Below are positions 35,225 to 43,019 of a stretch of 64,000 nt of DNA, piece by piece. Both the position numbers and the translations under genes were made by a program. Numbering within the stretch: the stretch's first letter is position 1; the number at the start of each line of letters is the position of its first letter. The DNA comes from an uncultured Dongia sp. Its GTDB lineage: Bacteria > Pseudomonadota > Alphaproteobacteria > Dongiales > Dongiaceae. The notes under the pieces were generated by a model. That model did no database searches, was not told the DNA's origin, and saw only the letters and a list, made by a program, of their open reading frames with translations. The stretch spans positions 62,001 to 126,000 of the forward strand of contig NZ_CAKZGO010000007.1 of assembly GCF_936916975.1 (NCBI RefSeq), read 5' to 3'.

Positions 35225-35329
35225 TCGTCATCCCCGCAAAGGCCGGGATCCACGAGTTTCTTTCTTCAATTGTCCACAAATTCGTGGCTGGTCGGCCTCA
35301 TCTGTTCAAGAACAGGCCGACCATGACGA
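35225..35329. repeat. Nested palindromic hairpin element between holB and metG
   Basis: Several inverted repeats are nested or adjacent: outer TCGTCAT (35225) with ATGACGA (35323), CCACGA (35250) with TCGTGG (35282), and a perfect 10-bp pair TGGTCGGCCT (35289) with AGGCCGACCA (35314). 'GTCATCCCCG' next to 'GGGATCCACGAG' resembles intergenic REP-like elements of alphaproteobacteria. No second copy was noticed in this window. It may attenuate transcription or shield the message. Confidence 0.5.
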
Positions 35330-35342
35330 CCGGGAGTGGAAA

Positions 35343-36479
35343 CTACCGGCCTGGCGCGGCTAAGACCAGCCAGGCGGTCGCCCATGCCTGCCGACGGTCG
35401 AGATTGGCGCTGGCGACCCTGGCAAACAATCGGCTGATCTTTTCCCATGATTGCAGCCAGTGATCAAGGCTGGCGGCCCCTTGCAGTCGTGCCATGAGGC
35501 CGGATTCACCGGGAAAAACCTCAGCAAACTGAAGGTCTTGAGTGGCCGACCAGCGAATGAACCGGGAAAGCCACCAGTCCAGCAGATTGACCGCGATCTC
35601 GAAACTGCCCTCGCCTCCCTTCCCTGCCAGCTTGTCGCCGAGCTTATGGAGCATCGCAGGGTCGTAATTGGGCCAGGTACCCAACAACTGGGCCATGGAC
35701 TGGAAAAGATCGAGACCGGCACTATCGCTACCGAAATCCAGCGCCCGGCCGAGCGAGCCTTCAGACAGCGCCGTGCAGAGCGCCAGTTCGGCGCTGCCCA
35801 AATCGATGCCGTGGCGCTTCATTTCGGCGGCAATGGTGGCCGGCGGCAAGGGCTCCAGCGCCAGCTTGCGGCAGCGCGACCGGATGGTCGGCAGCAATCG
35901 CCCAGGTGCATGCGAGACCAGCAGGATGACAGTGCGTGGGCGCGGTTCTTCAAGGATCTTCAGAAGTGCATTGGCGGCGTTGCGGTTGAGTTCGTCGGCG
36001 GCGTCCACGACCAGCACGCGCCAATCGGATTCACCCGGCGTCATATGCAGGAATTCGATCGCGCCACGGACCTCGTCGATGGTGATCTCGCTGCGCATCT
36101 TGCCGGTCTTCTCGTTCGGCGTCCGGCGCAGGACGCGGAGATCGGAATGTGACAGTTCGCGGACCCGGCGGAAGATGGGGTGATCGACCGGGATATCGAG
36201 GCTGGTGAGCTCAGGCGCCATTGTGGGCTTGGCAGGCGCATCGCCGAACAAGCTGATGCCGGCTGGTTCAGCGGCCGGCGCTACCAGACCATGGCTCAGC
36301 AGGAAGCGCGCCATGCGGAAGGCCAAGGTGGCCTTGCCAATCCCGCGGGGCCCGGTGATCAGCCAGGCATGTGGCATGCGGCCAGATTGATAGGCCCTTA
36401 GAAAGGAAGCTTCCGCCCCGTCATGGCCTAGCAGATGGGAGGTGGCTTCCGGTGCCGGGAAAGTTCTTTCTTCCGCCAT
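35343..36479 (-). CDS. holB: DNA polymerase III delta-prime subunit
   Basis: A 378-residue clamp-loader ATPase-fold protein. The P-loop region is 'LITGPRGIGKATLAFRMA' (about residues 39-56). The Walker B region is 'LVVDAADELNRNAANALLKILEEP' in adjacent parts, with sensor 1 'ILLVSHAPGRLLPTIRSRCRKL' likewise. Delta-prime is usually catalytically inactive but opens the sliding clamp together with delta and tau. It begins 4 bases after tmk, the common tmk-holB pairing. Confidence 0.93.
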   Translation of the reverse strand: MAEERTFPAPEATSHLLGHDGAEASFLRAYQSGRMPHAWLITGPRGIGKATLAFRMARFLLSHGLVAPAAEPAGISLFGDAPAKPTMAPELTSLDIPVDHPIFRRVRELSHSDLRVLRRTPNEKTGKMRSEITIDEVRGAIEFLHMTPGESDWRVLVVDAADELNRNAANALLKILEEPRPRTVILLVSHAPGRLLPTIRSRCRKLALEPLPPATIAAEMKRHGIDLGSAELALCTALSEGSLGRALDFGSDSAGLDLFQSMAQLLGTWPNYDPAMLHKLGDKLAGKGGEGSFEIAVNLLDWWLSRFIRWSATQDLQFAEVFPGESGLMARLQGAASLDHWLQSWEKISRLFARVASANLDRRQAWATAWLVLAAPGR

Positions 36480-36483
36480 GGGA

Positions 36484-37113
36484 TCAGAGGCTGACCCCGA
36501 AGCGGGTCCTGATCAAGCCGGCAATTTCACCCGCGATTGCTTCGCAGTCGCGGGCGGCATCAATGAGGCGACAGCGTGTTGGATCGGTCTTGGCAAGCTG
36601 GCGGAAGCCGTCGGCAAGGCGGCGGTGGAAATCGACCCCCATGCGTTCATAACGCTGTTCCGTTTCGGCACGGGCAAGTCCGCGCTCGACGGGGAGATCG
36701 AGGATGACGGTGAGACCGGGTTCGGTAGCGCCGACGATGTGACGGCGCAGCGTCCACAGCCAATCGAGCTCGAGCCCCTGGCCATAACCCTGATAGGCGA
36801 GCGTGCTGTCGGCAAAGCGATCACACAGCACCCATTTGCCGGCGGAGAGTGCCGGGCGGATGACATGGGCAAGGTGTTCGGCGCGGGCGGCAAAATGCAG
36901 CAGCGCCTCGCTTTCCGCCTGCCAGCGGCCGGCAGCTCCCTCGACCAGCAGATTGCGGATTTCCTCGGCGCCTTTGGTACCGCCGGGTTCGCGGGTCAGT
37001 TCGACCAGCTCGCCCGCCTGCCGCAAGGCGTCGGCCAGCAGACGGATCTGGGTGGATTTGCCGGCCCCCTCGCCGCCTTCAAATGTGACGAAGCGCAAGG
37101 GCCCAGCGGCCAT
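36484..37113 (-). CDS. tmk: Thymidylate kinase
   Basis: A 209-residue enzyme phosphorylating dTMP to dTDP. The P-loop is 'FEGGEGAGKSTQIRLL' (about residues 9-24), the DRx/substrate motif 'DRFADSTLAYQGYGQG' (about 95-110), 'REPGGTKGAEEIRN' binds dTMP, and the LID is 'LPVERGLARAETEQRYE'. The start used is the ATG at 37113; a longer frame would invade the upstream dac gene. It lies 4 bases after dac and 4 before holB. Confidence 0.95.
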   Translation of the reverse strand: MAAGPLRFVTFEGGEGAGKSTQIRLLADALRQAGELVELTREPGGTKGAEEIRNLLVEGAAGRWQAESEALLHFAARAEHLAHVIRPALSAGKWVLCDRFADSTLAYQGYGQGLELDWLWTLRRHIVGATEPGLTVILDLPVERGLARAETEQRYERMGVDFHRRLADGFRQLAKTDPTRCRLIDAARDCEAIAGEIAGLIRTRFGVSL

Positions 37114-37117
37114 GGGG

Positions 37118-38281
37118 TCAGTTCGATCCGAAGGCGAAGTGCTGCAAGGCCGCGGCAATACGACCACCGAAGCTGAGTTCGCCGACATCCTTGGCTGCCA
37201 CCAGCTTGGCCTTCGCCTGCGGCATGCCGGGAATGTCGATGACCAGTTCGCCGACTTCCTGGCCCTTGGCGATTGGCGCCGAAATTGGACCCTGATAGAC
37301 CGCCTTGGCGACGATCTTCTGGCGCTCGGAGCGTGGCAGGGTCACCAGCAGATCGGATTCCACCGTGAGCGGCACGGTCTTCTCAGCACCCATCCATACC
37401 TCTGCCTCGCCCAGGACGGTGCCGGGGGTGGCGATGGTGAAATTGCCGTATTCGCGGAAGGCCCAATCGAGAAGTCCGCCAGCTTCGTCGGCACGTTCCT
37501 GCATGCCGGTCAGGCCGTGCACCACCATGATAACACGGCGGCCGTCGCGGACCGCCGATGCGGTCAGGCCGAAGCCAGCTTCCTCGGTATGCCCGGTCTT
37601 CAGCCCGTCGACACCAGAACCGGTGCGGTAGAGCAACGGGTTGCGATTGCCCTGCTTGATGCCATGCCAGACAAATTCATGCTCGGAGAAGTACGGGTAG
37701 TACTCCGGGAAATCGACGACCAGGCGTTGCGCCAGGGTGGCGAGGTCCTTGGCGGTCATCAGGTGGTTGGGATCAGGGAGGCCCGAGGCGTTGGTAAAAT
37801 TGCTGTCGGTCAGGCCGATCTCCTTGGCCTTCTTGTTCATCCGGTCGGCAAAGGCTTCTTCCGAGCCGGCCAGGCCCTCGGCCACCACGACGCAGGCATC
37901 GTTGCCTGATTGGATGATGATGCCGCGGATCAGATCTTCGACCGGGATCTCGGAGTTGATCTCGACGAACATCTTCGAACCCTGGGTCGACCAGGCCTTT
38001 TCCGTGACGTGGAAGGTGTCAGTCAATTTGACGTCGCCGCGCTTCAGCGCATCGAACAGCATGTAGATGGTCATCAGCTTGCTCATCGACGCCGGATGCA
38101 GCCGTTCGCTGGCCATCTTGTCGAACAGCACGGCGCCGGTCTGGAAGTCGATGATGTAGGCATGCGCGGCATTGGTGGTGAGCGGCTCGGCCTGCGCCGG
38201 CCGGAGGCTGGCGGCCTCTCCGGCGATGGCAAGGCCGGCGGCGATCACCCCGATCATCAGAAATTTCACCTGGCGACGCAT
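37118..38281 (-). CDS. D-alanyl-D-alanine carboxypeptidase (PBP5/6-like)
   Basis: A 387-residue periplasmic penicillin-binding protein with a signal peptide ending near 'RPAQAEP' (about residue 31). The catalytic SxxK is 'HPASMSKLMTIYM' (about residues 62-74), the SxN motif is 'IIQSGNDACVV', and the KTG motif is 'VDGLKTGHTEEAGF'. After the peptidase domain comes the beta-rich PBP5_C domain, ending in an amphipathic tail 'GRIAAALQHFAFG' that could anchor it in the membrane. It trims pentapeptide side chains of peptidoglycan. It is in the rlpA-dac-tmk-holB series. Confidence 0.93.
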   Translation of the reverse strand: MRRQVKFLMIGVIAAGLAIAGEAASLRPAQAEPLTTNAAHAYIIDFQTGAVLFDKMASERLHPASMSKLMTIYMLFDALKRGDVKLTDTFHVTEKAWSTQGSKMFVEINSEIPVEDLIRGIIIQSGNDACVVVAEGLAGSEEAFADRMNKKAKEIGLTDSNFTNASGLPDPNHLMTAKDLATLAQRLVVDFPEYYPYFSEHEFVWHGIKQGNRNPLLYRTGSGVDGLKTGHTEEAGFGLTASAVRDGRRVIMVVHGLTGMQERADEAGGLLDWAFREYGNFTIATPGTVLGEAEVWMGAEKTVPLTVESDLLVTLPRSERQKIVAKAVYQGPISAPIAKGQEVGELVIDIPGMPQAKAKLVAAKDVGELSFGGRIAAALQHFAFGSN

Positions 38282-38393
38282 GTCTCGACCTCAGTTTTCT
38301 TGTTTGGATTCGCGCCCTTGGCGCGTAGGGCGGCAAATTGATCCCCGGACCCGGTAACGTCAAGGGACATCCCATCCCCCGCCATCGGCCGCT

Positions 38394-39341
38394 TCAATTG
38401 ACCGCGATCCGGGCATCCGGATGGCCGGTATCGATCAACCGCTGCAGCAATTTGTCCGCCTCCTCGACCGAGGCGATCGGGCCGAGTTGGACGCGGTAGA
38501 AGCGCTGCTGGTTAAGCATGAAGGGGGTAATACGGGTCTGGTGGCCGAGGCTGCCGAGCTTCATCTGCAGCTGCTGGGCATTGGCCTGCCGCAGGAAGGC
38601 ACCGGCCTGGATGAAGATGTTGCTGGCCTTGACGGGGACGACCGAAACCTGGCCGGTGACCTGCGGTGTCTTGATGGCACCGATGGCGCTCTGTTGGGCG
38701 GGTTTGGTGGGCGCCGCCGGGGCCGCCGCAGCACCGCCGGCCGGCGGCAAGGCCTGGGCAGTGACAGCGCCGGCCGGGGCAGCAGCGGGCGCCGGGCTCA
38801 CCGTGTCGCCACCCTGGGACGATGCTTTGGCCGCCAGCAGCATGCTTTCGTCTTTCATCAACTCGACGCGTACCTTGGCGGTCCCGTTCTGCTCGAAGGC
38901 AAGGAGCTGGGCGCCGCGCCGCGACATGTCGATGATGCGGTTGTTGACGAAGGGGCCGCGGTCGTTGATCCGCACGACGATCGAGCGGCCGTTCTCAAGA
39001 TTGGTCACCCGCACTAGGGACGGCATCGGCAGGGTCTTATGCGCCGCGGTCAGGTCGTTCTCGTCATAGGTTTCGCCATTGGCGGTCTGCTTGGCGTGAA
39101 AGCCTGGCCCATACCAGGAGGCGATCCCGGTCTCGTTGTAATTGTAGTCGGCCTGCGGGTAGTACCAGACGCCTTTGACCTGGTAGGGCTTGCCGATCTT
39201 GTACGGGCCGGATACGTCCGGATTCTTGCGGGTGACGACCTTGGTCGTCTCGACCGCCAGATTGGCCTCGGCGCAAGCAGCGAGGAGCGTCAGCAGGCCG
39301 AACAGAGCCAGATAACGTGAAAACCGACGAAACCGCTGCAT
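38394..39341 (-). CDS. rlpA: RlpA-like septal lytic transglycosylase lipoprotein with SPOR domain
   Basis: A 315-residue outer-membrane lipoprotein. The lipobox is 'LTLLAACAEA' (Cys at about residue 23). The double-psi barrel contains 'GIASWYGPGFHAKQTANGE' (about 72-90), 'AAHKTLPMPS' and 'RINDRGPFV', which match the catalytic Glu, His and Asp regions of RlpA. A Pro/Ala-rich linker (about 185-235) leads to a C-terminal SPOR domain 'NIFIQAGAFLRQANAQQLQMKL'-type sequence that binds denuded glycan at the septum. The real start is ATG 39341; the frame open further upstream is not coding. Confidence 0.9.
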   Translation of the reverse strand: MQRFRRFSRYLALFGLLTLLAACAEANLAVETTKVVTRKNPDVSGPYKIGKPYQVKGVWYYPQADYNYNETGIASWYGPGFHAKQTANGETYDENDLTAAHKTLPMPSLVRVTNLENGRSIVVRINDRGPFVNNRIIDMSRRGAQLLAFEQNGTAKVRVELMKDESMLLAAKASSQGGDTVSPAPAAAPAGAVTAQALPPAGGAAAAPAAPTKPAQQSAIGAIKTPQVTGQVSVVPVKASNIFIQAGAFLRQANAQQLQMKLGSLGHQTRITPFMLNQQRFYRVQLGPIASVEEADKLLQRLIDTGHPDARIAVN

Positions 39342-39502
39342 CTGGACCGCCCGGACCCTTGAATCATCTAGATATTGTGGAAATTTTGCGGACTTAAACC
39401 TATCCGTCCGAGCGATCTTAGGCAAGAACGGAAAGTGATTCGGGCGGGAATCACCTGGTTTTGAGGGTCCTGCTCTCGGGAAATTGATCGACGCCATCTG
39501 CT

Positions 39503-39539
39503 CAATAAAACGGGCGGCCACTCGTTCATGTGGCCGCCC
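39503..39539 (-). terminator. Rho-independent terminator of the GMC operon
   Basis: A perfect 10-bp stem GGGCGGCCAC/GTGGCCGCCC with an 8-base loop. On the minus strand it is followed by GTTTTATTG, a short T-rich tract. It lies 35 bases after the GMC stop codon. Confidence 0.85.
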
Positions 39540-39573
39540 AAGGTTCAGGTCTTCGGTCGTTCTCCTTGGGGCC

Positions 39574-41145
39574 TCAGATTTCCTTTTTCTGCATCTGGTC
39601 GGCGATGAACTCCGCCTGGCGGATGGCCAGCGCCACGATGGTGAGGGTCGGGTTCTCCGCCCCGCCGGTGGTGAACTGGCTGCCATCGGAGACGAACAGG
39701 TTTTTGATGTCGTGGGTCTGGCCATGCTTGTTGACGACGCCGTCCTTGGCCTCGGCGCTCATCCGGTTGGTGCCGAGATTATGCGTCGAGGGATAAGGCG
39801 GTGTGCGCAGCGTACGCTTGGCGCCAACGGCGTCATAGAGCGCGCTGCCTCGGCCGAAGGCATGCTCGCGCATGGCGACGTCGTTGGGATGGTCGTCGAA
39901 ATGCACGTTCGGGATCGGCAGGCCGTATGAGTCCTTCTCGCTGGCATGGAGTGTGATGCGGTTGGTCTCCTGCGGCATGTCCTCGCCCACCAGCCACATG
40001 CCGGCCATATGGTCATAACCTTCCATGGCGCTGGAGAAGCTCTTGCCCCATCCGCCGGGATCGAGGAAGGCCGCCATGAACGGAATGCCCAGGGACAGCG
40101 TCTCCATTTCATAGCCACCGACAAAGCCGCGCTTGGTATCAAGCTTGGCTTCATCGCGCACGATCCCGGCCATGGTGGTGCCGCGATACATGTGCACCGG
40201 CTTGTCGAAGATGGCGTAGACCGAGCCTGTCATGTGGCGCATGTAGTTCTTGCCGACCTGGCCCGATGAATTGGCCAGGCCATCCGGGAACATGGCCGAT
40301 GCTGAGTTGAGCAATAGTCGCGGGCTCTCGATCGAATTGCCGGCGACGCAGACGACACGTGCCTTCTGCACATGCTGCTTGCCATCCTTATCGGCATAGA
40401 GGACACCGGTCACCAACCCCTTGTCGTTGTGCTGGACCTGCAGCACCTGGGAATTGGGCCGCACTTCGAGATGGCCGGTCTCCTCGCCTTTCGGAATCTC
40501 CGTATAGAGCGTCGACCATTTCGCACCGGATTTGCAGCCCTGGAAGCAGAAGCCGATCTGCTGGCAGGAACCACGGTTGTCGCGTGGCACCGAATTGATC
40601 GCCATGTTGCCCGTATGAAAGTCGGTGTAGCCGAGCTTCTTGGCGCCGGCTGCCAGGACCTTGTAGTTGTTGTTGCCGGGCAAACGCGGGATGCCATGGG
40701 TGCCGGTGACGCCCATCTTGTCCTCGGCGCGGTCGTAAAAGGGTTCCATCTCCGCCAGGGTGATCGGCCAGTCGAGGAGGTTGGCGCCGGCGAGTTCTCC
40801 ATAGGTGGTCTTGGTCTTGAATTCATGCTCCTGGAACCGGAGCGAGGCTCCGGCCCAATGCACCGTCGAGCCACCCACCGCCTTCACGATCCAGGCCGGC
40901 AGCCCGGCGAAATCCTTGGCGACGCGCCAACTGCCCGACGTGGTGCGCTTGTCGAGCCAGGAGATCTGGCTGAAGCTGCCCCATTCGTCGTTGACGAAAT
41001 CCTCAATCTCGTGCCGGGCGCCAGCTTCGAGTACCACGACATTGACACCCTTCTGCGCCAATTCATTGGCGACCGTGCCGCCGCCGGCACCAGAACCCAC
41101 CACGACAACGACGCTGGAATCATTGAGTTCGAATTTACTTGCCAT
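39574..41145 (-). CDS. GMC-family FAD oxidoreductase (gluconate/sorbitol dehydrogenase-like)
   Basis: A 523-residue flavoprotein. The FAD motif is 'VVVGSGAGGGTVANELAQKG' (about residues 14-33), with 'VGGSTVHWAGASLRF' (about 90-104) also typical. The C-terminal GMC domain has 'STHNLGTNRM' (catalytic His) and 'TTGGAENPTLTIVALAIR' (active-site Asn). It has no signal peptide and is encoded 17 bases after a Tat-signal subunit-3-like protein, so the complex is probably co-exported. No cytochrome subunit gene is adjacent. The substrate is a sugar, sugar acid or alcohol of unknown identity. Confidence 0.9.
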   Translation of the reverse strand: MASKFELNDSSVVVVVGSGAGGGTVANELAQKGVNVVVLEAGARHEIEDFVNDEWGSFSQISWLDKRTTSGSWRVAKDFAGLPAWIVKAVGGSTVHWAGASLRFQEHEFKTKTTYGELAGANLLDWPITLAEMEPFYDRAEDKMGVTGTHGIPRLPGNNNYKVLAAGAKKLGYTDFHTGNMAINSVPRDNRGSCQQIGFCFQGCKSGAKWSTLYTEIPKGEETGHLEVRPNSQVLQVQHNDKGLVTGVLYADKDGKQHVQKARVVCVAGNSIESPRLLLNSASAMFPDGLANSSGQVGKNYMRHMTGSVYAIFDKPVHMYRGTTMAGIVRDEAKLDTKRGFVGGYEMETLSLGIPFMAAFLDPGGWGKSFSSAMEGYDHMAGMWLVGEDMPQETNRITLHASEKDSYGLPIPNVHFDDHPNDVAMREHAFGRGSALYDAVGAKRTLRTPPYPSTHNLGTNRMSAEAKDGVVNKHGQTHDIKNLFVSDGSQFTTGGAENPTLTIVALAIRQAEFIADQMQKKEI

Positions 41146-41162
41146 GAGTCAGTCCCTCCCCT

Positions 41163-41684
41163 TCACGCCTGGTCCGGCCAGGTGATTTCGTCGAAGCCGC
41201 GATGGAGATAGCCACCGAGTTCGGCGGAGGCGCCCTCATAGCCATAGATCTTCCAGACATCGGGGTTGTTGTAGATGCCGGTGACGCATTCGCCGCGCAC
41301 CGTCTGGAAGAACGGGGTGGTGTCGATGGTCTTCAGTGCGGCCTCGCGCGCATCGGCATTGAGGTCGTCCCATTTGCCGGCCTTCAACTCGGCGACACCG
41401 GCTTGCAGCATGGTCTTCATGGCCGGATCCTTGGCCGCCTTTTCATCTAGTGTCGCGACGACTTTGGCGTAGATCGCATCGTCGAGTTTTTCATGGGGAT
41501 AAAGTGCCCGGGTCATTTCGACCAGGGTCGCTGCCTCTGCGGTCGTAACGGCCTGCGGTGCGATCGCCCAGGCGGCGTTGGGCCCGATCAGGATGCCACC
41601 GGCGGTGGCGAGCATGGCAGATCCGGCGACGACGGCGGACGTGCCGGCCAGGAAATCCCGGCGGTTCAGTTTGGCTTGCCTCAT
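41163..41684 (-). CDS. Gluconate 2-dehydrogenase subunit 3-family protein, Tat-exported
   Basis: A 173-residue small subunit. The twin-arginine signal is 'LNRRDFLAGTSAVVAGSAML' (about residues 6-25) with cleavage near 'AWAIAP'. The mature part has 'MTRALYPHEKLDDAIYAKVV' and 'GECVTGIYNNPDVWKIYGY', typical of subunit 3, whose role is Tat targeting and assembly of the GMC flavoprotein. GGGAGGG precedes the ATG at 41684. It is the first gene of the two-gene operon ended by the terminator at 39503. Confidence 0.88.
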   Translation of the reverse strand: MRQAKLNRRDFLAGTSAVVAGSAMLATAGGILIGPNAAWAIAPQAVTTAEAATLVEMTRALYPHEKLDDAIYAKVVATLDEKAAKDPAMKTMLQAGVAELKAGKWDDLNADAREAALKTIDTTPFFQTVRGECVTGIYNNPDVWKIYGYEGASAELGGYLHRGFDEITWPDQA

Positions 41685-41768
41685 TTGCTTCCCTCCCAAG
41701 GGTTGATGCCGCGTTTTCGCGGTCATGCGTCGATTGGCGTGGCTATGAGTGCGGGTCTCGGTGCTGCG

Positions 41769-42164
41769 TCAGCGATAGCGTCCGTGGCGCTGCAGGACTT
41801 CGATCTTGTATCCGTCAGGATCGAGCACGAAAAAGAACTTGGCCATCAAGGCGCCGTCGCGGTGGAATTCCTTGACTGGCAGCGGATTGAGATTCAAATC
41901 GGTGAAGCGCTTGTGCTCCTGGTCGAGATTGTCGACCGCGACCGCGACATGACCATAACCGTCGCCATGGGTATAGGGCTCGGCGCGACCCTTGTTCCAG
42001 GTCAGCTCGATCTCGAAATCGTTTTCCGGGTTGCGCAGATAGACCAGCGAGAAATCGTCAAAATCGTAGCGGTCCGCCGGCTTCAGCGCAAAAGCGCGGT
42101 CATAAAAGGACAGGGCCGCGTCGAGATCGCGCACCCTGATCATGGTGTGAATCGCTTTGGCCAT
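41769..42164 (-). CDS. Glyoxalase I-like VOC protein
   Basis: A 131-residue VOC-fold protein similar to lactoylglutathione lyase (GloA). It has two beta-alpha-beta modules, 'IHTMIRVRDLDAALSFYDRAF' in two pieces (His at residue 6) and 'GYGHVAVAVDNLDQEHKRF', plus glutamates in 'FEIELTWN' and 'YKIEVLQRHGRY', giving the H/E...H/E metal set of GloA. It would isomerise the methylglyoxal-glutathione hemithioacetal; other substrates are possible. It is monocistronic. Confidence 0.85.
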   Translation of the reverse strand: MAKAIHTMIRVRDLDAALSFYDRAFALKPADRYDFDDFSLVYLRNPENDFEIELTWNKGRAEPYTHGDGYGHVAVAVDNLDQEHKRFTDLNLNPLPVKEFHRDGALMAKFFFVLDPDGYKIEVLQRHGRYR

Positions 42165-42248
42165 CCATGCCTCGGTCGTTGTTGTTGACCGAGAGTCTAG
42201 GACCGCCGTTCCGGCGCCGGGTGTTAACCGATTACTACGCTGACAAGG

Positions 42249-42626
42249 TCACGATGCGACGGCGCGGAGTTCCTTTTCCGCCGGAATGCGGTTCGCAGGA
42301 GCGGCAGTGATATCGGGCGTTCCGATACCCATATTCTGCTTGGCCTGCGCCACCGGCTGGTGGCCCTGCTGGCGTTCGATGTGAACGGCGCAGGTGACCC
42401 GCAGCAGCGACGTGAAATTGCCGACCTCGCCGCGCCGCTCAAGCACCTCGCCATAAAGCGTGCTGATGAAGCGGGGGGTGGACATGCCCTCCTGCTCAGC
42501 GATCTGGTCCAGGATCGACCAGAACAGAGCCTCCAGGCGGATGCTGGTGCTGAAGCCGTCGAGCCGGACCGAGCGGGTCACGGTGCGGTAAATGTCTGGA
42601 TCCTGGCTTGCGAAAACCTGGCACAT
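42249..42626 (-). CDS. Ribbon-helix-helix (RHH_4-like) domain protein
   Basis: A 125-residue protein starting MCQVFASQDP. The segment 'YRTVTRSVRLDGFSTSIRLEALFW'-type sequence followed by 'LDQIAEQEGMSTPRFISTLYGEV' matches the RHH_4 family of alphaproteobacteria, a beta strand plus two helices that may bind DNA. The tail from about residue 85 is Gln/Pro/Ala-rich and probably disordered. The ATG at 42626 follows GGGAGAA; the longer upstream frame is not credible. Function unknown, possibly a transcriptional regulator. Confidence 0.75.
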   Translation of the reverse strand: MCQVFASQDPDIYRTVTRSVRLDGFSTSIRLEALFWSILDQIAEQEGMSTPRFISTLYGEVLERRGEVGNFTSLLRVTCAVHIERQQGHQPVAQAKQNMGIGTPDITAAPANRIPAEKELRAVAS

Positions 42627-42894
42627 GGCGTTTCTCCCATTCGAGCCTGTTTGCTGGCCCCCCGTTGGCTCGGGTGACCTTCGTGGCGGGGCCAATTCTG
42701 GCTCCTCACCGGCGGCTTTCATGCCGCGAATCCAATCTAAACCCCTTGTCAGGCAGCGCAATCGCTTCCTGGAAAATTAGCCAAAAGGTGGGTTTCCGCC
42801 ACCGGCATGTCGGTCAAGAAAGCTGTCCTGTCTCATTTGCTTGATTTGCGGCGGCAGGATCGATAAGCACCTCCCATTGCGCTTCTGTGCGTGG

Positions 42895-42984
42895 GGAAGG
42901 GTGGCCGAGTGGTTTAAGGCTCCAGTCTTGAAAACTGGCGTGGGTGTAAGCTCACCGTGGGTTCGAATCCCACCCCTTCCGCCA
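42895..42984 (+). tRNA. tRNA-Ser (UGA anticodon)
   Basis: A 90-base class II tRNA with encoded CCA. The acceptor stem pairs GGAAGGG with CCCTTCC, followed by discriminator G and CCA (42981-42984). The anticodon stem CCAGT/ACTGG encloses loop CTTGAAA with anticodon TGA at 42929-42931. The long variable arm GCGTGGGTGTAAGCTCACC and the T-loop GTTCGAATC are present. The D-arm has GGCCGAGTGGTTTAAGGC. It is the likely insertion landmark for the low-GC Shedu-like gene that follows. Confidence 0.97.
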
Positions 42985-43019
42985 AAGACCCTTCAGGTTT
43001 CCTCATGGAGACGTACCGC

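Noticed and set aside
39342-39725. N-terminal extension of the RlpA frame
   Set aside because: It runs across the GMC terminator and into the GMC gene; the lipoprotein signal peptide starts at 39341.
42957-43019. Start of the Shedu-like gene inside the tRNA
   Set aside because: The frame is open back into tRNA-Ser, but no start there has a ribosome-binding site; ATG 43020 (or 43005) is sensible.
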